Assembly (NCBI GenBank): GCA_964017235.1 | Contig: OZ024930.1 | Location: 30,012,614 to 30,076,613 of the forward strand | Source of the DNA: Sabellastarte sp. h YS-2021 | Lineage: Eukaryota; Annelida; Polychaeta; Sabellida; Sabellidae | DNA: 64,000 bases | Reading direction: 5' to 3' | Shown here: one piece after another, positions 56,806 to 64,000 of the stretch | Position numbering within the stretch: position 1 is the stretch's first letter | How the letters are laid out: each line of letters opens with the position of its first letter | Position numbers and translations under genes: made by a program | Notes under the pieces: model-generated | Database searches by the model: none | Told to the model about the DNA's origin: nothing | Seen by the model: only the letters and a program-made list of their open reading frames with translations

Positions 56806-57059
56806 AAGAAGAATATGTTAAACTTTGGGAAAGATTTAGGTCATATTCTGGATACAAAAAAACACCCTGGATACTCGGAAATCTCTCATGGTGGAGGTTT
56901 GTACTCTTATGGGTGTTTTCTAGTTTTCTATAGATTTGAGTTTATAAATAGACTAGTGCCTCAAATACCACAATTCCTTCCAAATTTCTTCTGGGTTTGT
57001 ATTCCTAAAAGGGTTCAGCCAATAATCAGAGAAAATTCAACTGCAGTGTACAGCTTTTC

Positions 57060-57183
57060 ATTTGTGGCACACGAAAAGCACTCAGACATAGCAAAATACA
57101 GCAAAGAGCAACACCAGCATTATTTGTGGCACACGAAAAGCACTCAGACATAACAAAATACAGCAAAGAGCAACACCAGCATT
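57060..57183 (+). repeat. 62-bp tandem duplication
   Basis: Units beginning TTTGTGGCACACGAAAAGCA at 57061 and 57123 differ by one base (G/A). Confidence 0.93.
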
Positions 57184-57350
57184 ATTCTGGATCCAGAATT
57201 GGCTGTGGATCATTCCCAAGATTAAATCAGTTCCATATTAGACCAAGATTCGCCTACTGTGAAAATTTGATGTAAATCCAGGCAGCAGTTTTTGAAAAAA
57301 AAACAGCATCCCACGATCCCATAACTTCTTTGGATGAGTTAAAGTTAACA
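57184..57350 (+). repeat. Dispersed repeat of the CTCC..GGAGGT family, partial
   Basis: 'attctggatccagaattggc', 'catattagaccaagattcgc' and 'cccataacttctttggatga' follow the family order. Confidence 0.45.
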
Positions 57351-57367
57351 AGGCCGAAGGGGGTTTT

Positions 57368-57593
57368 GGTCTACTAGCAGGAGACGCAAAGCCATCAGAG
57401 AATTGAGTGGTGCACTGAGGTGGTCACCCATCCAAGTACTAACATAGCCCATTGCTGCTTAACTTCAGTGAGGAGACAGGTACTTATCACGCTATGCCAC
57501 AATTCATAAAAATGCAAAAAAGAAAAACATGATCTCTAGAAGAAAAGTGACGAAAAGGGTGATCCCTAGAAGCAAGAGCCCCGCCAGATGCTC
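57368..57593 (-). mobile_element. 5S-rRNA-derived SINE copy (minus)
   Basis: The reverse complement of about 57419-57480 reads 'tgaagttaagcagcaatggg' followed by 'tagtacttggatgggtgacc', the IE and C-box region of 5S rRNA. The head ('ttgtggcatagcgtgataag') and body match 10211-10420. Confidence 0.75.
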
Positions 57594-58990
57594 AAATCAG
57601 TCTTGTTCCCTGGAAGGGAGTATATTGTTTCTCAATCGATTCTCAAGACCCCTGCAGAGAAGACAAAGCAGACATAACTGGGCCCATAGTATAAACCCTC
57701 GCTGAATACTACTTGAAATAATGAATAATCAAAAAGCTTTCCAATGACTAGTCCTAGCCAAGTTCAAATTTTCTTTGGTCAAGTCATCGACGACTTTACT
57801 GTTTAGATACTTCTTTAATTGAGAGCAAGGATATTCACAAAGTACTCATGTATCTTTAAATATATTAGATTAGCAGACAGCATTGTTTCAAAAGAATTAT
57901 AAAAAATAGTGCATCGTGAAAATTGGTCAGTTATAAAGAAACTAGAGCTATAAGTAAGGACATCAAAGGCTCAAAGTTCACCCAGATAAGGCATGGTCAG
58001 ACAGACTACAGCAAAATACCTAACCTCAGAACATAACATGCTGTTTACACCCTTATGACAGGTCTAAAAGTGTAATGTCTTAAGTATGCAATTCCACAGT
58101 AATAACTTTTTAAAAAAATCATCACTATTATCATCTAAAATTGAAAATATGAATTTTCCTAATCATTTAGTCAGTTTACAGTGGACCTGTTCACTGTACC
58201 AATCAAACTATCCACTTCCTTCAGGAATGTTTTAAAGGATTTTTATCAATGCACTTACAAGCAATGTCAGAGGTGTTAGTCCTTAGTGGAGGTATGCCCT
58301 CTCTGAGAGCTCTTATAAATAGTGCTGTCTTCTGACTGGACAATACAATTACCAAGATATTGCTGGGTATAAAATTTGATGCCTTAACCCTGACCACCTT
58401 GTTTATCAAGAGTAATTCCTAAAAATGGTTAACACTCTTAACATTTATTCAACCAGGTAGATTTTCCACCCAAATAAGTTGTGCATTATTCCACTTTATA
58501 GTTATTGTCATAGCAATACTCATATATGTATAATATAAAGTTTGATCTTTGAAACATATTCCACATGTTGTGACATCTATTATTTATGTCTTTTCTCATA
58601 ATTCTTACATATAATTTCTCACTACTGTAGCAGTTTATTTGTCAGCTTTATCAGACATGGAGGGAACTAAAGTACCAAACAGGTGGAGACTCGGGGGCAG
58701 TGTCAAGGCATTGCCCCAGTCAGTCCCCCTCCAACCATATTCATAAAATTTGGGGTACCAGTCTATTTACATAACAAAAATTTGGGGTCACCAAGGGTCT
58801 TATTCTTCTAAAACAAGGAGACTTTCAAACCCATTGGCTGAGAGGTTTGTTTCCTGGCATTTCCCACCAAAATTCTAGGAACAGATCAGTATTGAATTGG
58901 AATCTGAAGACTCTAGATGGACTTTTTGCTTTTCTGAGGGCCTTCAGATTCTTGATGTTATTTGAACAGTGACAATTACTGATATTATAA
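57594..58990. other. Gene-free stretch upstream of the retrotransposon
   Basis: No gene recognised. The GC-richer block at 58655-58735 may belong to the retrotransposon's 5' untranslated or terminal region, but I could not find a matching copy of it on the 3' side. Confidence 0.4.
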
Positions 58991-58999
58991 GTGCATAAA

Positions 59000-60220
59000 A
59001 TGGGAAAACAAAGGAAAAATTGTTGGAAATGTGCAGAAAAACATTACCCACCCACGGGTCGTAACTGTTTAAAGACTGAAGTTCTAAATAGTACCAGGAT
59101 GAGTAGTAGTGCTGACGAGTCGAGGGTATCTGGGTCTGAACTGGAGAAGGACTCTAACGTGATTCCCAGTACCTCCAAGGCATCACGGCCAAGCAGTACT
59201 CCAGAGGGGCCAGATGATATCCAAAAACAGATATTGGAGCAGTTACAGCGAGTCAGCCAGCGTCTGGAAGTCGTGGAGGGCAAGTTTGAAACAGGGTCAC
59301 AGCATAACAGCAGCCAGCAATCAGGATCCAGGGGCAAGAAGTTAAGTAGCACTTCCCATAGAACTGTTAAAAATAATTGGTCTGATAGTGAATCGTCAGA
59401 AGACGAATCTATACCAAGTTTAACTTGTATGAAAAAATCAGAAAAAATTCAACGGGAAATTGACAGTAGAATCAGGGAACTTGAGCGCCAAAGTGAAGCC
59501 ACAGGTACTAGGGAAAAAATTAAGTCCAAACGTGGGGGGAACATTGATGTGTTGGTGAAAAAGAAGGTGGCTTGGCCACATGAGGCAATTTTAGGAGGGG
59601 CAACTAGGGCTAGATTGTCATATGATCAATTAAGCATGTCCCTGTGGGTTCAGGGATTTTGTAAAAATATGCTAGATGAACCTGATCAAAAACTTAGGGA
59701 GAATATGATTCAATATATGGGGGAGCTTTTTGAAGATGCAACAGATTTTTCATGGCAGGGGGCCAAAGCAGCTCATGCTGTACTGCTATGCGAATTCGAA
59801 AGGGGTACTCTAAATTGGGAAAATACAGCTAGAATTGATAGGATACGTCGGGCACATGCTCAGAAACATGTCAATACAAGCAGGACATGGGGAAAAAGTG
59901 ATAAAAATCTTAAACCATGGTATTGTAAACAGTTCCAAAATGGCATGTGCTCCTTTTCAAAAGATCATGAGGTGAATGGCAAAACTCATAAGCATATCTG
60001 TGCATTCTGTATAGGGCAAGGTAGGTTTCTGGGACATGCAGAAAAAGATTGCATTTTGTTTCAAAATGTGAGTGTCAATCATGCAGATAATGGCAAGGCA
60101 GAGGTCATATCGGGCCAAGGTCAAATTCGACCTAGCTATCAGATACGCACTCAAAATAAGCTCAATGATGTCAGCAACAACCCCCAAAAAGGGGGGGGGG
60201 GTCATGTTGGGTCAAGATAA
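59000..60220 (+). CDS. Gag-like protein of the YR retrotransposon
   Basis: 406 codons from the ATG at 59000; the frame opens slightly upstream at a GTG. A first zinc-binding-like cluster lies at residues 8-23 (C-x2-C-x3-H-x7-C). A Ser/Glu/Asp-rich, probably disordered region with a short coiled-coil-like stretch (ILEQLQRVSQRLEVVE) follows. Next comes a conserved domain around residues 190-295 (WPHEAILGG … DATDFSWQGAKAAHAVLLC … IDRIRRAHAQKH), which I recognise as the core of Gag-like ORFs of animal YR retrotransposons. At residues about 312-352 there is a Cys/His cluster (C-x7-C-x5-H, HxxC-x2-C, H-x4-C) of CCCH/zinc-knuckle type. Its role would be binding element RNA and packaging. The annotated stop follows a poly-A/poly-G slip site, so the original protein probably continued. 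It looks intact as a Gag. Confidence 0.85.
   Translation: MGKQRKNCWKCAEKHYPPTGRNCLKTEVLNSTRMSSSADESRVSGSELEKDSNVIPSTSKASRPSSTPEGPDDIQKQILEQLQRVSQRLEVVEGKFETGSQHNSSQQSGSRGKKLSSTSHRTVKNNWSDSESSEDESIPSLTCMKKSEKIQREIDSRIRELERQSEATGTREKIKSKRGGNIDVLVKKKVAWPHEAILGGATRARLSYDQLSMSLWVQGFCKNMLDEPDQKLRENMIQYMGELFEDATDFSWQGAKAAHAVLLCEFERGTLNWENTARIDRIRRAHAQKHVNTSRTWGKSDKNLKPWYCKQFQNGMCSFSKDHEVNGKTHKHICAFCIGQGRFLGHAEKDCILFQNVSVNHADNGKAEVISGQGQIRPSYQIRTQNKLNDVSNNPQKGGGGHVGSR
60191..60201 (+). other. Poly-G frameshift site at the Gag end
   Basis: Eleven G follow five A. The Gag frame ends 19 bases after the run (stop at 60218-60220). The next frame is open through the run to 60380 and leads toward pol. One lost or gained base here, by mutation or sequencing error, explains the Gag stop. 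Programmed slippage is possible but unsupported. Confidence 0.65.
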
Positions 60221-60309
60221 TGCAACAAAGGTCGTGGTTTCAGGTAGGGTCTTTTACAACAAGAAACAAACCCCTGCACAGATTGAAAGTCTTTCGGTTC
60301 GTCCCTTAG

Positions 60310-61857
60310 GTCATAGCATCAAAAATTTTCCAGGCGAATGCACAGAAATCTGTGGCCAGGTCATACGCTTGTGTAGTTAAGGGCCATACAAAAGAGCGAA
60401 CAGATAATCACAAATATTGCAAAGGGGGCGTTTTTGGGGCTTCAAAAGCGAGTAAACAAAACCCAATAAGGAATTGTAACCCACGACCCTGTAAGATATC
60501 CATAGAAGGCGATTCACTGACAAGGGGTGGCCACAAATCGCATATAACTGTTCAAGACAATGGCAAATCAATACAGGTCGACCACACACAAGCAGAGGCT
60601 ATACAAAGGGATAGCATATTGAATGGTGGTGTGCTCGATGGGGCTGATGAAAATCGTAGTGGGCCACATAATAATAACACACAGTCAGGTTTAATGGATG
60701 ATCAGGCCTTATTGTTTGATGTTAGAAACACAGAAAGCGACAAATTCATCAATTCCATTATTTTTAATGACAGTAGAAAGTTGGTGGCCCCTCTGGAATG
60801 TAAAGCTTTTGATCAGTGGAAGGTTCAGTCCAAAATGAATTTTGGCTTCATACCACTTACGGATCCGATCCTCCCTAAAACATCAGACATCAGTTTTCTG
60901 GACCCCATCAAACTACATGAAGAGGTCAAAAAATATAATCTGCCCAATTATCTTGGAGCCAGAATCCCTATCAGGTCTCAAATGAATATAGGCGTTTGGA
61001 AGACCTTGCTTAAGGATTATTGGGATCAGCAGCTACTCCAATGCCTGGAATTTGGCTTTCCTTTGGGTTTCAATAGAATGTGTCCACTGAAACATGATAA
61101 GGAAAATCATAAATCAGCCCTTGAATTCCCCGAAGATGTTGGAAAATATATCAAAGAAGAAAAGTCCTTTGGGGCAATTCTAGGTCCGTTTAAAGACCCT
61201 CCCATGCACAATTTGCATTTTTCACGCTCATATGACGCATTACTTGACGTCATGGCCCAACTGGGTATAACTGTCACTAAGAAAACATTGGTGGCCCCAA
61301 CAACTCAGGCAGTATGCCTAGGTATTCTCATAGACACAGTTGAGGGCACAGTGGCCATCCCACCTGAAAAATTAAAAGATATAACAAACATGGTCAAAGA
61401 ATGGAAAGGAAAAAATTTTGGCACAAAGTGTCAACTTCAGTCGCTACTAGGCATTTTACTTTATGTTCATAAATGTGTTAAGCCAGCAAGGTGCTTTCTC
61501 AACAGAATGTTGGAGATGTTGCGTAACGCTAGCAATCCAGCAAAAATCATGTTGTCAGATGACTTTCACAGAGACTTAGGTTGGTTCAACCAATTCTTGC
61601 CTCAGTACAATGGCATTTCAATGTATGCACATTCCCCTTCAAGATCTATTCTGGAACTTGACGCCTGCTTGACGGGTCTGGGTGGTAGGTGGGAAAATTT
61701 TGTTTACCACCTCCCCTTACCAAGAGATTTCAGAAATTTAGATATTGTACATCTCGAGATGATCAGCATTGTCCTGGCCTTGAGACTGTTTGCCCAGTTT
61801 TGGAAAGGTAAATGTGTTAAGCCAGCAAGGTGCTTGGCTTGTCAAATGCGACAATGA
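60310..61857 (+). pseudogene. Pol fragment: RT N-terminal part, core deleted, then RT thumb and RNase H start
   Basis: The frame is open from 60310 after a stop at 60307; no ATG marks a start, so it was probably joined to Gag. The first ~150 codons are variable linker. Recognisable RT-type sequence runs from about 60960 (NYLGARIPI) to FGAILGPFKDPP at about 61200. It then jumps at about 61225 directly to SYDALLDVMAQLGI and CLGILIDT, sequence that in this family follows the catalytic YxDD motif. The palm with the catalytic aspartates is therefore absent. A connection region (LLGILLYVHKCVKPARCFLNRML) and the RNase H start follow (Asp at 61660 in LELDACLTG, Glu at 61756 in HLEMIS). The frame ends in the 27-bp patch. 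It cannot encode a working polymerase. Confidence 0.85.
61470..61835 (+). repeat. 27-bp exact duplication within pol
   Basis: Bases 61470-61496 recur exactly at 61809-61835. At the first site they encode KCVKPARC in the expected place. At the second they sit inside the RNase H domain, where they encode unrelated residues and change the frame. Confidence 0.92.
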
Positions 61858-62119
61858 CGCCGTCGTAAAAGTCCTGAATGCAGGTAAGGCACGTGACCCT
61901 TATCTGGGGGCCTGTGCACGTAATGTCTGGTACATGGCTGCCTTGTCAGACATTGATCTGCAATATGTAGATGTCCTAGGAAAAAATAACATGGTAGCTG
62001 ATTTGTTGTCAAGATGGCAGTATAGCATTGCAAATGTTACTCAGTTACAAACATTAGTTGACAACCCTCTGTGGTTGCCTGTATCTGTAGATATGTTAGA
62101 AATAGATCATACATTGTAA
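61836..62119 (+). pseudogene. RNase H C-terminal part of the retrotransposon pol
   Basis: This continues the RNase H domain in the next frame. KCDNDAVVKVLNAGKARDP supplies the third acidic residue (Asp at 61850), and the NMVADLLSRW motif supplies the last (Asp at 62000). In the intact family it removes RNA from the RNA-DNA hybrid. With the two upstream residues in 60310-61857, all four acidic positions survive but lie in two frames separated by the 27-bp patch. It ends at a TAA at 62117-62119, shortly before the recombinase. Confidence 0.82.
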
Positions 62120-62177
62120 TTAGGGGCTTGTTACAGTAGCAATTGCTACAGATACTATGCTTTGTATTTCCAGATAA

Positions 62178-63153
62178 TGGGGCTTTGACAGAGTATTCAC
62201 GAAAAAGGCTGCACAGAGGACCAAGTTGGCCTTCAGACCAAGAACTGTTAAATGCTATCGCATGTTGTTCAGATCTTTTATGGCTTTTGGTATATGTGCA
62301 AAAATAAAGTTTGAGTGCTTGTCTGTATCAGAAGCTTTATCATATCTGGAATTCTTGGTACACAATGGGGTATTTGTTCATATGATCAGTAATCACATAT
62401 CAGCTGTTAGGGCCATGTCTGTGTTGTATGACCTCCCATATGGGACATGGGACCATCCAAAAATCAAGTACTTTGTCAGATCTGCAAAATTGACCAGGCC
62501 TATAGCATTGCCTAAAAGAAATATTATTGATCTCAATACCCTCAAAGCTATCATTGCGGCTACACAAAAATGTTCAAATTCAATGGTATACAAAGCATTT
62601 TTCTTGACTGCGTTCTTCGGATTCTTTAGGTTGTCGAATATAGCACCACATGCAATTGCAGAATTTGATTCCACCAGACATTTTACTGGGGGAGATATAT
62701 TTTTCAGAAGTAAGGAAGTTCAGCTTTTACTAAAATGGTCAAAGACGATCCAGTATAGAGATGAATATAGGATAATTTCGCTTCCCAAATTGGGGGCCTC
62801 AACTATTTGCCCTTACAGGGCTTTGCGAAATATTATGGACCTGTATAATCCAGGTAGCCAAGCTCCACTATTCCAAATTCGCACTGCAGCAGGTTGGCAA
62901 GTATTGACTGATTCAAGGATTCGCAAGGTCTTAGCTAACATCAATCAGCACATGCAATTACCATCAAATTTTTATACTTTTCACGCCTTCAGGCGCTCAG
63001 GTGCCTCATTGGTATGATATAGATATTCCTGTCAAAGAAATTAAGGAACATGGCACCTGGGCGTCTGACTGTGTCTGGCGCTACATTCGACCCCAGGCTA
63101 CTGCTGGCCAGGAGGTCTCACAGAAGTTTAGGAAATATCTTAATACTGTATGA
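62178..63153 (+). pseudogene. Tyrosine recombinase of the retrotransposon, frameshifted
   Basis: The frame opens at 62178 without an ATG; the ORF from the TTG at 62226 gives 263 codons to a stop at 63015. An N-terminal core-binding-like helical domain (about residues 1-90) is followed by a catalytic domain with Arg135 in FFRLSN, a β-hairpin Lys near 170-173 (LLLKWSKT), and His253/Arg256 in TFHAFRRSGAS. The reading frame is lost at about 63003-63012. In the next frame the remaining signature follows (EHGTWASDCVWRYIRPQ), with His/Trp and the nucleophile Tyr, to a TGA at 63151-63153. All five signature positions are thus present, but the nucleophile is out of frame. In this family the enzyme integrates circular cDNA without target duplication. 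Upstream, a second shift may join it to 62119. Confidence 0.85.
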
Positions 63154-63319
63154 TACAATGCTTCTACTACACCTACTGGGGTTTGGGTTTGGGTGAATTT
63201 TTATATGCTAAAGAATAATTTAAATACATGCTTATAACAGTAATTGGTAGATATAGACATGGTCATAGTCATTCTTATTATAACTTGTATAGCAGTAAAC
63301 AGCAAATTTACAGTAGTAG

Positions 63320-63509
63320 CTGACCTTTTAGGTCAGTAAATGAATTTTCAAGGTCAAGTAGTCATATGACCTTTTAAGGTCAAAATATATTCATAAGACA
63401 CATTTTAGTTGACATCAGGTCACGTGCATGGCCTTTAACCAGGGACCATGCACGAGGGTAATGATTTGCAGATGACCTCTACGGGTCAACCTTTGACCTT
63501 TAAGGTCAA
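63320..63509. repeat. Three TGACC-N5/6-GGTCA palindromes downstream of the recombinase
   Basis: CTGACC-TTTTA-GGTCAG (63320-63336), TGACC-TTTTAA-GGTCA (63367-63382) and TTGACC-TTTAA-GGTCAA (63493-63509). A separate TCAAGGTCA is at 63348-63356. The spacing of arms is nearly constant while the flanks differ. Between the second and third lies a further hairpin, CGTGCATGG / CCATGCACG (63423-63431 and 63446-63454, 14-nt loop). Confidence 0.8.
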
Positions 63510-63668
63510 TATTCAGTGTTTTAAAAATCTTTCTAGTCAGTAACCTTTTTATACAATGTAACGCTTTTAAAACAAGAATATTAAGTTTTCTGCATTTATG
63601 TATCTCAGAATTGTATATATTTATTCGTTAGCTTGTGTATTGCATATACAGAATTAATGAATGTGTAT

Positions 63669-63674
63669 AATAAA
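63669..63674 (+). terminator. Polyadenylation signal AATAAA of the retrotransposon
   Basis: AATAAA lies about 515 bp after the recombinase stop, followed by T-rich and GT-rich sequence ('tctgtgtttgtctgttgg'), as expected for a cleavage/polyadenylation site. Confidence 0.5.
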
Positions 63675-63879
63675 ATTTTTAATCCTCTGTGTTTGTCTGT
63701 TGGAGTTGGGGACTGTCTGGAAACAGATCTTTTGTGGTGCATAATGAATGAGTGCATAATGATTATTTCATAACTAATTCTTATAGACTTAATATGTATT
63801 TTTTTCCCTAGTTTTAGTCATTTCTATGAATCTTCTCAATTTGAAAAAAAAAACATATTCTGTTTAGCTTGGCAAGTTT

Positions 63880-64000
63880 AAAAGACTTGAAGACCAGACC
63901 ACTGTTTGAACTTTGTTCATGTATCTTAAGACCAGTTTTTTGAGATTAAAATATGCATTGACACAAGTGACATTTAAAAATGTACTCCACACAAAAACAC
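63880..64000 (+). repeat. Old dispersed repeat (AAATATGCATTG family), cut by the window end
   Basis: 'attaaaatatgcattgacac' at about 63945 is the family hallmark. The rest runs out of the window. Confidence 0.4.

Larger units (their letters stand above)
58991..63680 (+). mobile_element. Tyrosine-recombinase (DIRS/Ngaro-like) retrotransposon, defective
   Basis: The order is Gag-like protein, reverse transcriptase remnant, RNase H, tyrosine recombinase, which is the plan of the DIRS order (YR retrotransposons). No methyltransferase domain is seen between RNase H and the recombinase, which points to Ngaro-like rather than DIRS1-like elements. There is no aspartic protease or DDE integrase, so LTR elements are excluded. 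Coding is interrupted at a poly-G run (60191-60201), by loss of the RT core (about 61225), by a foreign 27-bp patch (61809-61835), by a shift ahead of the recombinase (before about 62220) and by a shift near 63005. Outer limits are not established; split direct repeats were looked for and not found by eye. An AATAAA lies at 63669. Confidence 0.85.

Noticed and set aside
57419-57480. 5S rRNA gene
   Set aside because: Only the middle and 3' 5S segment is present and it continues into a SINE body shared by other copies.
59044-59352. 102-codon ORF antisense to the Gag-like gene
   Set aside because: It is a shadow of the Gag frame. The sense strand carries the recognisable domain.
59957-60205. 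Minus-strand ORF at the end of Gag
   Set aside because: It lies opposite the zinc-cluster coding region and has no features of its own.
60310-61857. Endogenous retrovirus or LTR (Gypsy) pol
   Set aside because: No protease, DDE integrase, envelope or LTRs. The recombinase and Gag type place it in the DIRS order.
62226-63017. Phage or bacterial integrase acquired by horizontal transfer
   Set aside because: It sits directly behind RT/RNase H with a Gag-like ORF in front, the normal order of a YR retrotransposon.

Overview
This is an AT-rich eukaryotic (metazoan) window in which I found no convincing host gene. It contains no operons, no Shine-Dalgarno-led genes, and only one locus with long recognisable coding frames, which belongs to a retrotransposon. 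The rest is intergenic DNA packed with degenerate transposable elements: tRNA-derived and 5S-rRNA-derived SINEs, several MITE-like families with terminal inverted repeats, a probable Helentron-type (HINE/pearl-like) tandem-repeat element, minisatellites and old dispersed repeats. The mix suggests a marine invertebrate. The pearl/HINE-like architecture is well known from molluscs, but the sequence does not fix the phylum.

Layout. 1-6.7 kb: intergenic DNA with small inverted repeats, an element whose ends are studded with a GGCC(G/A)TTTTGAAA motif (4782-5668), and a 48-bp tandem repeat inside it. 6.75-13.35 kb: two ~2.2 kb copies of one TTAA-flanked, TIR-bearing, non-coding element in opposite orientation, separated by ~2.2 kb that holds SINE copies. 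13.6-19.4 kb: a 5S-derived SINE split by a MITE, another MITE of ~594 bp, a tRNA-SINE and old repeats. 19.4-25.7 kb: mostly featureless, with one unexplained 163-codon open frame. 25.70-27.79 kb: twelve ~147-bp tandem units between short inverted termini, with a GC-rich 3' hairpin. 28-44 kb: MITEs with clear TIRs at 29.2 and 30.0 kb, tRNA-SINEs with target-site duplications, and the second GGCC-motif element (38.5-39.1 kb, inverted relative to the first). 44-50 kb: two more copies of the 16.3 kb MITE family, one inserted in an older repeat, a GC-rich repeat block and a tandem array of a dispersed repeat. 51-57.6 kb: nine apparently perfect 40-bp repeats, a 169-bp duplication, 64- and 62-bp duplications, and further SINEs.

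59.0-63.7 kb: a tyrosine-recombinase (DIRS/Ngaro-like) retrotransposon. It keeps a nearly complete Gag-like ORF with zinc-binding clusters, then a pol frame in which the catalytic core of the reverse transcriptase is missing, an RNase H domain broken by a 27-bp copy of upstream pol sequence, and a tyrosine recombinase frameshifted just before its last catalytic residues. Downstream are three TGACC/GGTCA palindromes and a polyadenylation signal. The copy is not autonomous as it stands.

All coordinates of non-coding repeats are by eye, and boundaries are approximate unless a TIR or target-site duplication is given.
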